The notes under the pieces: model-generated | The model's input: the letters and a program-made list of their open reading frames with translations, nothing else | The model's database searches: none | What the model was told of the DNA's origin: nothing | Position numbers and translations under genes: made by a program | Part shown: positions 43,085-56,455 of the stretch, piece after piece | How positions within the stretch are numbered: the stretch's first letter is position 1 | How the letters are laid out: each line of letters opens with the position of its first letter | NCBI RefSeq assembly: GCF_019578655.1 | Contig: NC_063260.1 | Coordinates: 14,572,001 to 14,636,000, forward strand | From: Ricinus communis | Taxonomy: Eukaryota > Streptophyta > Magnoliopsida > Malpighiales > Euphorbiaceae | Reading direction: 5' to 3' | DNA length: 64,000 nt

Positions 43085-43498
43085 TTTTTTTTCTAAATTT
43101 CTTTTAAAATTTGGTTGAATATGAAGAAGGAAGGTGAAGAAATGATTTTGGTTTTGTGTTAATATAAAGAAAGAAGAAAGAAAAGAGAGTTCGGTTTCTT
43201 TTTTTTGCTTGTGCGTTTAGAAGAGAAACATTTTCTACTGTCAAATTCCTCAACAATTTTCTATGGGCCCACTGCTACGTGGCGGTAAACTAATATTGAT
43301 TTTTTTTATTTATGAAAAATGTGATCACCGTGTTATGAAATCAACTCTCTGGCGCTGGCAGAGAAAAATCAACTCTCTCGGACTACTATCTCTAAAAAAA
43401 CGAAAATCTCCCCACTACTAAATTTATCTTATTGAAGGATTAATTTAATAGTTAATCATTATAGTTATCATTTTACAAATTATATTAATAAGATGTAC
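43085..43498 (-). promoter_or_regulatory. 5' leader and promoter region of citrate synthase
   Basis: The immediate upstream sequence of the CSY ATG. It is purine-rich on the plus strand at 43115-43200, so CT-rich on the sense strand, as plant leaders often are. GCTACGTGGCGG at about 43274 holds an ACGT core. No TATA box can be placed with confidence. Confidence 0.4.
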
Positions 43499-43743
43499 GC
43501 TAAATCTAAAATTTTTTAATTTTTAATTTAATTAGAACATAAATTTTATTTTATTTTTTTAATATTTAGACATCTTTATTTTTAATTTAATTTGGATAAT
43601 ACATAAATATATGAATAAAAATATATGTGAAAAAATATTAAAATATTATAAAAATAAATTCAAATATTTATAAAATTAATTAAAAATTAGAACATTAAAC
43701 TTACTAAATGGTTAAAATTCAAAATATAAATATAGATTTAGCC
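43499..43743. mobile_element. MITE relative, partly decayed
   Basis: Ends ...TATAAATATAGATTTAGCC (43743) and begins GCTAAATCT (43499). Internal phrases AACATTAAACTTACTAAATG and AAATATTAAAATATTA(T)AAAA match the element at 33213-33531. It is shorter on the left side. Confidence 0.55.
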
Positions 43744-44929
43744 AATATATAAATTTATAACATAATTTTTTATATTAAAGTAATAAAATATATATAATTA
43801 ATTTAAAATTAATTATCTAACAAATATATAAAAATTGTCTATTAAAATATAAATGAAGTACATAATTATTAGCAAATATCATATATTTATTTATTATTTA
43901 TTTTTAATTTACAATTAAAATTTATTAATAAGTTAGTTTAGATTTATATTAAGGTCATTTATTTATATATTATATAGTTATCGTTATTGTTTTAATTAAA
44001 ATTTCAATTATATGTCATATTCAGAAAGTTATCATATATATAAAATTTGGCAAATTTTATATTGGAAACATACAAAAGAAATTTAACAGAATATATACTT
44101 AATAATATAGCTTGTAAGATGAAAAGTTATACCAATTTAGTAATTAATAAATTATTTAAAAAGATAATTAATATATTAAATTGGAATCATTTTAAATAAG
44201 AAAGTAGTTTAATATCTTACATATTAATTTTATAATTTCCTTTAAATTAAAATTATTAATTAATTAAAAATATACATTATATTATATGTGAGTTAATATA
44301 TTAAAAAAATTATATTTTGACTTCTAAATTAGTATTATATTACCCAAAAAAATTTGTGTTCAACAATTTTTAAATCTAAAGTATTTATAAATATAAAATA
44401 TAATAAAAATAAATTTTATTATATTTAAGTATGAAATGTATAGTAAAAATATAAACTTTTTAGTAATTATATTAGAAGATCTATAGCAAAATCTTTTGTT
44501 GATTTATAATTTATTTTTATAGTAAAAATAATTTTTCCAACATAAGGTTTTAAAATTATTATGAAAAATATTCTTAAAATAAAATTATAATATTATAAAT
44601 TATTGAAATATAATTTAAAATTTAACTAATAATCAAGGCGGAAAAATTGTTGGTGAATGAAAGTTGGTTAAAATTAGAGATGATGCATTATAGACAGTAA
44701 AAATAATACTTTTTCCATTTTTAAAATAAATTATACAATCTTGCCACCAAATAGTTATTATTTCCTAAATATCTATCAACAAATATTATTTATTTTTTAT
44801 AATTAATTGTTCTTTCTAGAAGGAACAAGAAGCCCATAAATGAAACTCACATACTCCAATACGCATTATCATATAAAAACAACCAACGACGGGATACGGA
44901 AAAACGGACTTATTCTTAGCTGCCTGTCT

Positions 44930-44985
44930 GATTCTGCCACGTCATAAGAATCAAACAATCATGATGACGTGTCGGAATAGCATAG
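44930..44985. promoter_or_regulatory. Paired ACGT-core motifs
   Basis: GCCACGTCAT (about 44937) and GATGACGTGTC (about 44962) are bZIP-type ACGT cores facing each other about 25 bp apart, in a less AT-rich patch. No gene start is visible nearby. Function is unproven. Confidence 0.25.
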
Positions 44986-46307
44986 CGAGTGGTAATGCAT
45001 GACCATTTACATGGAACTGAGGAAAAAAGAATGACTTTTCTGTGCCTGAGAACTGGATAATCCTAGGGATACTAAACGGTAAGTTAAGGAAACTGGATAA
45101 TTGGATATGATAGGTGAGTAGCTATACAATGGATCTGATACTATCTCATGTTTGTGAGCTTTTACTGCTGGCCGTGTGATCACATTGTTTCAATTGGGTA
45201 AACACTATTTAAGAGTGAATTACTAAAACCCCCTTGATGTTAACACAAAGTCAATAGTTGGCCCCTTATTATTTTTTCTATACTATGTTATTACAACTTT
45301 TAAATTTTTGTTTATTTAACTAAAAAGAATTATCTCGTTAAATATTAGGAGAATATTTTGTTAGTTTCTTAACAATATTCCTAGAATTCAAAAACTTAAG
45401 AAAATGTTTCAAAAGTACCTTTAAATATGATAATATTTCTCTTTAGTTATAATATTAATATATTAAAAATTCGTTATAATTTTAAAGTGAGAATAAGATA
45501 TTCTATTTCCTTTTATTAATAAATAAATGGTCAAAAGTAAATATTTATAATAAAAACCTTGATAAAATGAATTAATATGATAAATTTCTAAAATAATTAA
45601 ATTTAGATTTTCTAAGGACAAGAATAATAAGATTATTACATGAAATTTAAATGATGTAGAATTTAAAGTATAAATAAAATCATAAATGAAGTTTCCAAAA
45701 CTCCATATAATATTTTAAATTAATGATCAAAATACTAAAATATAAAAATTATAAGTTACACACTAGTATTGTTCGTCATTCGCATAACAAGCGTAAATTA
45801 TTATTATAAAAATTATAATAAAAAATTTGATAAATTAATATTTCTTAAGAATATTTGACTATTTTGTGAATATTTTTCTTTGTTATATAGTAGGAACTTA
45901 TGTATTATTATATGCTTTACAAATTTAATGAAATAAATATAAAATTATAAATTTTTTAAATTTTTTCTTTGCTTTGATCTAATGACTCGTTATTAAAATA
46001 AGCTTTATATTGTTATTTTATTTAATTTTTTTATTAAAATTATTATTTATTGAAAGTAATCAGTTCTAACAATTTTTTTAATTTTTAATTTTATAATACA
46101 ATGCTTTTAATAATATTATTATAATTAAATAAAATAGAATTTATATTTTCAAAAAAAATAGCAAAAGAATATATGAAGAGATGAATTTTAAATTTTTATG
46201 ATAAAATATTAAGTAGTAATTAATCATACCAATAAATTAGTATAATAATAATGAATACATAAATTAATAGTTGGACTTATTTTGTAATTTATCAAATTTT
46301 TATAGGA

Positions 46308-46318
<11 letters not shown>

Positions 46319-46340
<22 letters not shown>
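46319..46340. repeat. (TA)11 microsatellite
   Basis: TA dinucleotides following a poly-A run. Confidence 0.85.
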
Positions 46341-46341
<1 letters not shown>

Positions 46342-49250
46342 ATATATAATTTTGATAGAATTAGAATTAAATTAGATTAATTACTAATTAATTTTATTAG
46401 AATTGAAAAATTAATATTAATTCTATTAGAATTAAAAAATTAAATTAATTATTAATTATTTCTCTCTTCATGCGTTGTGTTAATTTAGTCATTTTATGAT
46501 ACCAACCAAAAAAGGGTCTCTTTAGAGAATAGAAATATAGTAATTTATGTAGTCTAAATATATAAAAAAATAATCAAGCAAAATTTTCTTTAAGAAATCT
46601 TCTACATAAAATATTGAAGAGAGGAAGAGAGGAAGAAAAAAAAAAGTGAGTGGTGCGACCTATTTCAAAAACGTTTATTTCTGAGAGAAATATACCTTTT
46701 TATTTACAAGTCAACAATTTTAGACATATTAAAAGTGGAATTGATGCATTTATTAAAATATGATTCATTACAATATTATAGTTATAAAAAAAATTTACGA
46801 GGCTTATTTTATTACGTTATTTATAAATATAATTAATTATACATTTAGGTATGATATTATTTATTAAATATAATATTTATATATTTTATCAATTAAAGTT
46901 TTATTTATTACATTTCGAAGGCCAAGATCCAATTAGAAGTAGATTGTTGATACAATAAAATAAGTAAGGTCACAATATCGTATAATAAAACCCTAGAAGA
47001 AACAAGGAAGATTAAACCCAGGGCCCAATTTCTGAAATCTTCTTCATCTTCATTCTTTACCAATTTGCAGCATCACCCCCAAGATTCCTAATGCCATTCT
47101 CAACTTTTCAAGATCGGTATCAATTGGGTACATCAAATCCACACTTTAAAAGTAGCAGACAATAATTTTTTTGGATACAGCAATACCATAAAAAGGAGTA
47201 GAAGATAAATATTTTTTTACCGCCTCTGAATACGGGAGCAAACTTTCAACACCATTTTACTAGTAAAGACAAAATTAGATTACTTCTCTTAGGAACTTTA
47301 TAGCAGGGTACTGTTTATCGTGGATCCCATCATCAAACGCTTCTCTTGTGTAAATCCCTTTAGAACTCCATAGAGCTTAACAAAAAATGAAATACAGGCA
47401 ATAGAACGCCATAAGGGAAAACCAAAACACCAAAAAAGAAAAAAAAAGTATATTTAGAAGTACTACATAAAGAAAAGAAAATGAAGGCTCACCTTTTATG
47501 GTAAAGCCATGAATGAAGACCCTTAACTAGATTTTATTTTGAACTTAGAGAGAGACTCCTAGAGAGAAAATTTAGAAAGTGACGTCTTAGATTAATAAGA
47601 TTAGCATTTACATTAGTTGGGTTAATGTATTATCATTAATTTATCCTTAATTAAGAAATAACCAACACAAATACTACATCTAATAAATAATAATATTATC
47701 TTAACATATAATTGATTTTATTTACGCATGACATTGTAGGAAGTTTACATAAAAATTTCTTTATAGTTTTATTAACTCGTTATACCAATTTTTTTCTTTT
47801 ATTTCTTTAACGATCATTCTTGTCAAATCTTTGAGTATGAATTCTGTTGGATTCTCTAATTATAGCTAAAAGATTAAAGTTTAATGGTAATAAACATTAT
47901 TAATGAAGTACTCATATTTGGTTCTGTGGAGAAGAAAAGTCTTCTAGGTCTGCTTGGAATTTTTCTTCAACTATATCTATTCTCCATATATCCAAAATAT
48001 TTACTATGACTTGTTTATCTCCACAAAGACTTTTGAAATCTTCACGAAAACCAAGCCATTTACCAATATCTAAACATACATTTACTATAAATAGAAAAAA
48101 TAATTAGTTAAAAGATATGATATGTTTATAGCTTAAGACATTAAAATATTTATAAATTAATATTGCTTCTTTCAGTTTCTATGAATACATACTCTAATAC
48201 AACTTTATTATGATTTGTGACAACTTTTGATTATATTTTATCTAAAAATGAGGCCTTAACTTGAAAGGAAGGCCCTTGTGTTTCTTTACTCGTCTCATTC
48301 TTTTATTTACATCCTGCACTTTTGATTCTGAATCTTCAATTATTCTACATTATATACAGAATAAATAAGAAAAGATAATTAGACATATGAACATCGATAA
48401 AAGAGCTAATTAATTTTAAACAAAAAAGTAATTAACATTTAAGAGATTTGGTAATGAACATTTTATGTAAGAGAAATTAACATAGATGACAATGTTGTTG
48501 AACATTGAACAAGTTTGTTAATGAACATTTAAGTTAATGAATATTTTATGTAAAACAAATGAACATGCATGCATAACTGAGTCAAAAATCAATATCTTCA
48601 AAATTTGAGAATTCAACGAATCCCTAATTGTATAACATTCAAGAGAATCCTAATGAAATTCAATCAAGTAGAATTGGATATTGGAGAAAGTATTAATGCA
48701 CATTGAAGAAAATCCTAACAAACATTTAATGAAATAGAAATAAATATGTATAACAAAGCTGATGAACGTCAAACAAAGTAGTAATGAACATTCAAGATAA
48801 TCTTCATGAATATGCAAGAAAGATAAAGATTAAAGTGAATATTGATTAACATATATTAAATAGATGAAAAATATATGATTGCATAGTTGTTTTACAATCA
48901 ACATATAAAACATAAAAGAAAAAAAAATTATATAAATTTATAAAAGTTATTGAGCACACTCATCAAATGTCATTTCATCTTCAACTAGATTCAGCAGTTG
49001 GTATTTTGGTTCATTATCTTCTGATTTTGGATTTTGATCAACTATTTTTATGGCTCACTTGCTGCTGATTATGGAATTGCTACAGCTGGTTTTTGGCTCT
49101 GATTCGATGCTGGTTTTGGTCTATAGAAGTTGTTGTTCGAGGCTCCTTTGTTTCTAGTTCTGGAACTTCAGGTAATGTTGTATTACTAAGTAATTTATCT
49201 TCTTCAATCTTGATAATCTGGTTAAAGAGATCGGCTATGAACGAGTATCT

Positions 49251-50539
49251 TGAGGTCTAACTAGAGCTCTAGAATGCCTACAACAAGGGTTTGAAAGTAT
49301 CAGTAAAGGGGTAATGAAGGTAAAGTATGTATTGATTGTGGAAGGATAAACTAATATGATGTGCCATAGTTCCTTATATAGCGACTGAAGAATTTTTAAT
49401 CCCAAAAGGAGTAAGACTTTGTGAATATAAGTTCTGTAATCCTATAAAGATTAGGCTTTTTGTCATATAATAAAATCCTAGGTCGAGTAGGATTACTCAA
49501 TTAGAGTCCGAGTATGACTTGATCTTCATGACTTCTAGTTGTACTTGGATTGAGACTTAGTCAATTCCATGTTTCTTGGCTATGAAAACTCATCATGTAT
49601 GCTTAGCTATCAACTTTCTTCATTTTCTTCATCCAGTGTAAAGCCCTAATAAGAATTTAGGTCGATCAACAACTTTGGATGCATTTTTTGTCTGTTAAAG
49701 AATTATATTTTCAAGCTCTACAACTGCTTTAAGAAATTTTGGATCACTGAAGAAATTATCATCTTGATCTAGATTTCTTGAAGTAGTTATTTTATCTTTC
49801 TAAGAGCTTGTCAAGTTATTGTAAATTTTAGAAATATTATTTAAAATCTTCTTTATAGAGTAACGAATACTACAGCTTTATAGAATGAATAATATAAAAT
49901 TAAATAATGAAATAATCATAAATGTATGATTGTTACTAGTAAGAAAGTGATAGGATCATAGAAGAAAAATGTTGAGTTCTTCTTCCAATATTCTACAGAT
50001 TGGACCAGGCTATTGATGATGTAACGGTACTAATTCACCTCTTTTATCTTTTGTACCTAAATCAGTAGGTATGAGCAAAATTCTGAAAAAAAAATCGAAC
50101 CAATTCTCGTTCCATTCAGTTAATCTTTTTATAAATTTATTTTAGATTTATTAAAATCGAAATTATATTAGTTCGATTTTATATCAAAATATTTGGTTTA
50201 ACCGGAATAACCGAATTTTATTAATTATTTACTAAAAAATATTATGAAATTTAATTTTCAAAGTGATTTTAGGTTCGGTTCAGTTTATTTGGTTCAATTA
50301 TTATGATTAACCCTCATATATGGTTCAGTTCGATTTATTTTTAAAATTAGTTCAGTTTATTTGGTAGGACTGATTAAGTTCATTTTGAACCGAACTGACC
50401 GAATGCTCACCTCTATCGATAAAAGAGTATAATATCTTGAAGATGCATTGCCTGTTTTGAAACCATTTTTCCATAGAAAAGACTATGATTATTTTGAATT
50501 CATTTTCATAATCTCCTCTATTTATAATTCTTCTAGTAT
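49251..50539. other. Unassigned sequence, possibly old repeat
   Basis: More complex than the neighbouring AT-rich DNA. The part at 49250-49660 has an LTR-like look (GTTCCTTATATAGCGACTGA could be a TATA region), but no ends, duplicate or coding partner could be found. The part at 50080-50400 is rich in GGTTCGGTT/ACCGAAC-like phrases, a plant repeat style. No gene call is made. Confidence 0.3.
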
Positions 50540-50910
50540 TTTACTTGTGAGAAGACAACCAGTTGCTACACTTCATCTTAGTCTCTAATTTTAAGTAGCT
50601 CATTGTATTTTTCATCTTTCACCATCTTGCTTGCTTCAACAATAGTTATATTTTCATGAGAAAGCTTCAGTATAAAGACAATAACTTTCTCGTTCAATGC
50701 AAGCTCACCCCTCTGTAATTTTACAGCATATTTACAGTGGTTGCGATTCTTTATGAGAAATTTAGTTAATTTCCATCACATTCAAATAGTTGCATTTCGA
50801 GTAGACTTCTAAACCTAATATGTTGAACAACCTCTTTATGTTGGATGGACAATTTTTCAATCAATTTCATCAAATCAACTGGAGACATTCCAGTAGAAAA
50901 CTTAAAGGTA
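50540..50910 (-). pseudogene. Possible Ulp1-associated transposon protein remnant
   Basis: The minus strand at about 50905-50777 is open and reads KFSTGMSPVDLMKLIEK, LSIQHKEVVQHIRFRSLL. This resembles the LxxxxxxLxxxQxxxVxxxGFGxLL region found before Ulp1-type domains in plant transposon-derived proteins. Beyond it the reading is broken by stops and frame changes. The similarity is short and read by eye. Confidence 0.25.
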
Positions 50911-51035
50911 AGGGTATTTTAGGAATGAACTATGAGAATATTCTATTTGACTTTCATTTATGCTTTCTATTAACCATCAAAGTTCAAAAATCCTAACAAC
51001 ATGGGGTTCTAAGGTAATGGAATATCATGGATGAT

Positions 51036-53237
51036 TGTGGGCGGCAGTTTGGGGCAATGTATCCAAGTGTCTTTAGTGACTACGACACTGCAAGGCTTTT
51101 CAACCTAATCGGGAACATGCTCACTGATTACAAAGACTAGCGTGGAGATGGGATTCGCCACCTTGTTAACCGGGACACTTTTACTAATGAGCAACGTTTC
51201 TCGATTATATAAGGAAGCTTGCCTCATAATTCCGGAGATGGATTCAGAAGTTAACTTCCTTATTCGTGTATGTTTGTCTTTAGTAATGGGCTATTCCCTA
51301 TAAATGCAACATAAATATTTTTACACATCAAGCACTACAGTATGTGAGGTCCATCTAAGTCTAGTTCATTTTATTAAAATTCAGCCTATACTCGAAGTTA
51401 TTAACCTAATTTGCTAATTAGTTACATATAAAAGCCCAACTAGTCCAGCCTGATTACAAATTATGCTTTAGTTTTCAATCTTTAAGCCTAATAGGCTACT
51501 TTTATGAAAAGGTCTAATTGAGTGATCTTAAATCTAATATGGCCCAGTTTAACCTAAATAAAGCATGGCAAAACCCAGTGTTATTTCCATGCCAAGTCCA
51601 CTTTTAAGGCTTAAGTCTATCTAACCAATTTTAATTACGCAATCATACAACATATATTTGGCATCCATCATAGATTAAAGCAAAAATAAAACAACAAAAA
51701 GTAAATCTAGCTATTACAACCTGCCTATAACTAAAAATTGTAAAGAAAAACCCTAAAACTAAGTTATAGTATATAAAATCGCCAAAAATACATCAAAAAC
51801 TTGTAAATCAGCTTGATATTATGCACAAGTGATTGGCTCTAGGGACTTCGAGTGGTTTTCTTGCGATCTTCCTCAATTTCTCATACCCAGAGCCAATTTT
51901 CACATGCATAGAAGATAAAAATTCAATTAGACCGTGTCAAATTAAAATAAAAATAAAATATAATATGAAAACCTTAAAAGGGCATGTAAACCCTAAAACT
52001 AAACTGACAGTAATCAAATATGGAGTTCTAAGGAAGAATCCAAAAGCTTAAAATCTAATGGAAATATAAATCACTTATTTTTACTAACCACATTCAAGAT
52101 CCAATAAAATTATTTTCAGATTCAAAATACTATGTGTTCTTGATATCATATTTAAAATCTAATAAAATCAACAGATATATATTATTAGATTTAATGCCCA
52201 ACATGTTCATGTTATCATATATTCAAAACCCAAGAACATAAGAGTTATCTGTTTCAAAATCTAGAAAACATGCATATCATAAAAATATATAAATCACGCA
52301 AGAAATTTTGATTCTAACATATATAATATTAAAAGAAATAACAATCAATGAAAGAAACTAAAAAACTCTAACATGTTTCTAACAAAGAAAACAAGAAAAA
52401 AATAATAAAGAAAATTAGAAGAGAAGGGAAAAATGATAATGTGGTTGTGTTGAAACCCACAAGTTGTCTCCGTATAATGCAGATCCTTCAGTCTCAAGAG
52501 TGGAGGAGGAAGTTGATCCAAATATCGGGTAGGAATCTAGAGTGTTTAATAGATTTTGTGTTTATTTTTGGAAATCACATGACGAATGCCAAAATCTTAT
52601 CAATTATTCTATACTCAATTGCTCCTCCCTAAGTCTGGGTTTCCTTTTCTATTTATAGGGGAAGATTTTAAGAAAATATTAGAGATTTAGACATATATTC
52701 TAATTTGTTTGATAAATATCCATAACTAAAAAAACTTAGTTTTTGGACTCTTAAAAAAGTTTAATGATAATTATTGAAAAATATTGACAATATTATGAAA
52801 ATCAGTAAAAATCTGAATAATTTTCAACAAAACATTCTAGAAAATATATTTTTTATTTATTTTATCATTTTAAAATAAAAAATACTAAAAAACAATGTAA
52901 AAATCCAATTTTTGGATCAATTGGCACTGTATAGAGTCAACCGGCAATGTGCAGAGCCGACTGGCTCTGCACAGAATTGGCTTACGGAGTAAAAAGCTTT
53001 GAAAGTTGTTACGATTTAGTCCCTAGACTTGTAAAAAACTATCGTTTCACCCCTCAAACTTAATTTTTTCTGCCAACTAGGTCTATTCTAGAAAAGTAAT
53101 TTTTGGTTCAATTATTATCAATACTAACTAGAATTCTCTCGTCCTCAACCTCCCGAGTCTCGAGAAACACAGTAACTTTCATCATTTAATTTTTTGTAAT
53201 TCTCTCGATATATAGATCCGGAAAATGGATGCTGATA
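51036..53237 (-). mobile_element. Tat/Ogre-like solo LTR (copy 3)
   Basis: 2202 bp with a perfect 5-bp target duplication, ATGAT, at 51031-51035 and 53238-53242. On the minus strand it starts TATCAGCATCC and ends CTGCCGCCCACA. It is homologous along its length to copy 1 (16102-18603) and, inverted, to copy 2 (28375-30544). Motif patches with AGAGCCGACTGGCTCTGCAC lie at about 52915-52985. The frame at 51833-52051 inside it has no recognised product. No internal region is left, so it arose by LTR-LTR recombination. Confidence 0.85.
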
Positions 53238-53242
53238 ATGAT

Positions 53243-54717
53243 TTTTTTTTTCTAAAAGGTCATGGAGGTAGTAGTTTAATATGACAAAGCTCTAAAGGTG
53301 AATAGTATTTTATCCCATAAATATCATTCCAACACACTCTTTATTCTTTAAAAATAAATTAGAAAGTTGGCTTGACTCTCTATGTATGGAGAGCCAAATT
53401 TCACTATCTACTTCATATTTAATAAATGCACTATAAGTTTCTATATACTCTTTTAATTGATATGTGTAATTATTATTTTTATTGGTAAAAATTAAAAAAG
53501 AAAATGAAAGAGAAATTAAAACAATTAATGCTTATAGAAACAAAAGCAAAATAAAGAGTAAAATATAAAAAGTTTATTGGATTTAAATTAATATTTATTT
53601 TTTATATTTAAATATTGCTTAAGATATTTTTTATTAATTATATTTAAAAAAAAACACTATTAATTCTCACTAGTTAAAATTAAATGATTATCAAATTCAA
53701 GTGTTTTTATAACTATATATCCATTGATATATTAGTGAGAATTTATTATGTTTACTATGAGTTTACTATCTTATGATAGATATATCTATCTTCTTATGAC
53801 TTATCATAAGAAGGGAAATAATTTTTTTAAAAGAATTTCATATCCTATATTTTTTTTTCACCATTGTCTATCTCCTAGCTTTATTTCCTACATCCCTTTT
53901 CAAATCCAAACATAGAGCAAGCAGGCTAGAGGGTCACAATCATCTCAAAATGGAACAAAAGTAAAGAGAAGGGCAGAAATTAAAGGAGTGAAGTAATGTT
54001 TGTACTTGCCATAGTACTGAATTCCCACGTGAGGTTCTGACTCTTTGATAAACTTTAGCAATGAAAGAAAGTGATTGCTACTGTTTCTGTTACCAATTAG
54101 CGGACCCATCTGTTATACATTTGCTCAATATGTGCCTTTTTTAGACCTTCCTCTCTTTGGACCCACAGGTGCCAAGGACACTAGCCCAATATATGCAAAA
54201 GACACCCATTTGGGTTTCAAAGAAAGTGCATAGCCTGAGTGGCCTTCCTTGCATGAATGAATGAATGTGTGTTGTAAATTGCCCAAAACTTAGTTTGTTG
54301 ACAAAATGTGGTGACACCCTTTGATGACATTTTTTCAGAAATGATATTAAGAGGAATGGCAAATTGGTGTGACTAGTGACTCTTTCATGACATTTATTTC
54401 CCTTTCTTCTCTTCTATTTTGCTCTATTTAGGAGGCAATGGGGTGGCCTCGTGGGAATTCTGTGTTTTACTTGGTTGTTCTTTTACTTCAAATAGGCAAT
54501 GGGTTTTTTATTCTTTTGAAAATTTTGGTTGCCCACCTTGTAAGGGGGATTTATATGATTGTGTTTATGAATTTAAAGCAGATAGTACTGTTATTTTTTT
54601 TTTTTGAAGAAGAAAAGGACTCGTGTTTAAATATAGAGAAATGCATAATTAATATTCTTCTTTTTTTTTTTTTTTGCCAAATAGAATTCAAAATAGAGAT
54701 ACCTACTTGGTGGTCTT
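53243..54717. other. Intergenic sequence, no gene seen
   Basis: AT-rich to about 53.85 kb. The part at 53.9-54.6 kb is closer to genic composition, but its frames on both strands lack family resemblance and splice logic. It could hold a noncoding transcript. Nothing supports a protein. Confidence 0.4.
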
Positions 54718-55407
54718 ACTCATTTGTAAAAACGGACTTATAGTTTATTTTGTGACAAAAGATTACCGTATGGTTTACTTCGTTAATAAATTATTGTAAA
54801 AAATGCAACGTCGTTTATTACATTTAATATATTATCATATTTTTACAATTTCATATCATGTAGTTTTTCTTTATGTATAACTTGTGTGTAACTAGTTTTT
54901 TAATATTTTACTACCAAATTAAAATAATATCAATATTTTATAAGATATTTTTCAAATTAAATTTGATTTAATACGATAATTATTTTCAAGTAATTTAACA
55001 ACTAATTAATTATTTTAGATTTGAAATAAATGATAACCACGTATATTTTTATAATTCATAGTTGAATTAAAAGATAATTTTTTGAATAAATTTTAAGTAC
55101 ATTATGAATTTTTGAAGCAAGTAAATATGTGATTATTATAAAAGTATTATTTATAGTTCATGTTATATTAATATTAAATTATAAATACTAATTTTATAAG
55201 TTAATTGAAATATGTAAGAGGCAAATAAAATAAAATATAAGATATAAAAATATTATAAAAAAATTATAACCGTATAAAATTATAAAAATATAAAACTACA
55301 TCAGAGCGTACCTCACAAGCATATTTATCACCGATTTATTAACAGGATAAATCAAAATATTGTCTCTTGTCACAAAATAAATCACAAGGTCATTTCTATT
55401 AATGAGT
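54718..55407. mobile_element. MITE-like element of about 690 bp
   Basis: Ends form an inverted repeat of about 45 bp with mismatches. The left end opens ACTCATTTGTAAAAACGGAC and runs through TTTATTTTGTGACAAAAGA. The right end (55407 leftwards, reverse complement) opens ACTCATTAATAGAAATGACC and runs through TTTATTTTGTGACAAGAGA. The interior is AT-rich and noncoding. A target duplication could not be fixed, so the exact ends may differ by a few bases. Confidence 0.6.
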
Positions 55408-56006
55408 GAAATTTCATAGTTTTTTTGTAATTATTCTTTTAAAAAATATTTGATTCAATTTTTCTCTTTTTTTAATGTGATTCTGTGATTATATCAGTTT
55501 TCAAGTATGTATTAAATTTATTTTTTTCTGTATAGTTGAAAGTCACTTTTTAAGTTAAATTTAGAAAATTAGGAAAACAATATATTTCTGATTAAACCTT
55601 AGTTAACACCATAGGGAGCAAACCGACTTATCAATTAAGTTAATTATGGTATTTCAAATCAATGGTTGGATTTTGACAGAACTGACCTATAATGTTTCTC
55701 AAATTCAATGTCAAAATAGAACATTGTTTTTCAGAAATCTTCTTGCTTGTTTCCGAGTCACAAGCAAATAATATTGTTCCTTCCCATTTACTTTTTATAT
55801 TTTATTCATAACTCTAGAAATTTATACGAAAAGGATCCAGATAAAACAAAAAAAAATTTTTAAAAGCTAGAAAGGGGCCAAATGAAAAATAATTGAAGCT
55901 ATGTTGGATGTTAGTGATAACTATTACATATTTGAAGGATCTATTTGAGACTTCGGGGCCATGGACCCATCGATCACAAAGTAGTTCCGCCTAGGGATGG
56001 CAATGG

Positions 56007-56165
56007 ATCCTGGACCCGACCCAGATCCGTGGATCCAGATCCGTTTTCACGGATATGGATCTTAAAATTTTGGACCCGACGGATCCGGGTCGGATCCGAA
56101 TCCTGCTTTAAAAAAACGGATCTGGATCCAGATCCAAATATTGGACCCGGATCCGGATCCGTTTA
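56007..56165 (+). repeat. hAT left subterminal repeat array
   Basis: Dense clustered copies of GGATCC, GGATCTGGATCC, GGACCCGG and their complements just inside the left TIR. They mirror the array at about 59830-59945. In hAT elements such subterminal arrays are the usual binding sites for the transposase BED finger. That role here is inferred. Confidence 0.8.
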
Positions 56166-56369
56166 CCCGTTTAATTTATAATTTCAATATTTTTTATATT
56201 GAATATGATTATCTGAGGCTCTAATAACAACTCTAACTTAAGCCCAACATCTCAAAGGCCCCAAACCCTAAATTCCCTAATTCTAACTTCGCTCTCTAGT
56301 ACTCTGTAGAGTGTAGTGTAGACTTTGGAATTCTGTATTGCTTCATGCGAATCCGCCGCTTATGCCTTC

Positions 56370-56455
56370 TCCTCCATTGAAGCCAACAGTTCAGTCTCTC
56401 TCCTCCATTGAAGCCAACAATTCAATCTCTCTCCTCCATTGAAGTCAGTTCGTGA
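56370..56455 (+). repeat. 31-bp tandem repeat in the transposase leader
   Basis: TCCTCCATTGAAG begins at 56370, 56401 and 56432, giving nearly three 31-bp units with TCTCTC and CAA(C)AATTCA spacers. It lies in the untranslated region before the transposase, near a telo-box-like AAACCCTAA at about 56263. Confidence 0.85.

Larger units (their letters stand above)
43744..49250. other. Gene-free AT-rich sequence
   Basis: Dense stops in all frames and no recognisable family. A sequence at about 45215-45310 (CTAAAACCCCCTTGATG and onward) resembles one end of a MITE. The stretch 46960-47580 is less AT-rich but has no readable product. Confidence 0.5.

Noticed and set aside
54141..54743. Frames on both strands in a patch of genic composition
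   Set aside because: No family resemblance, no splice continuity; one ends in poly-Phe from a T-run.
55945..56181. 78-codon frame rich in Asp/Pro/Gly at the hAT left end
   Set aside because: Crosses the element boundary and is made of the GGATCC-type subterminal array; not a coding sequence.
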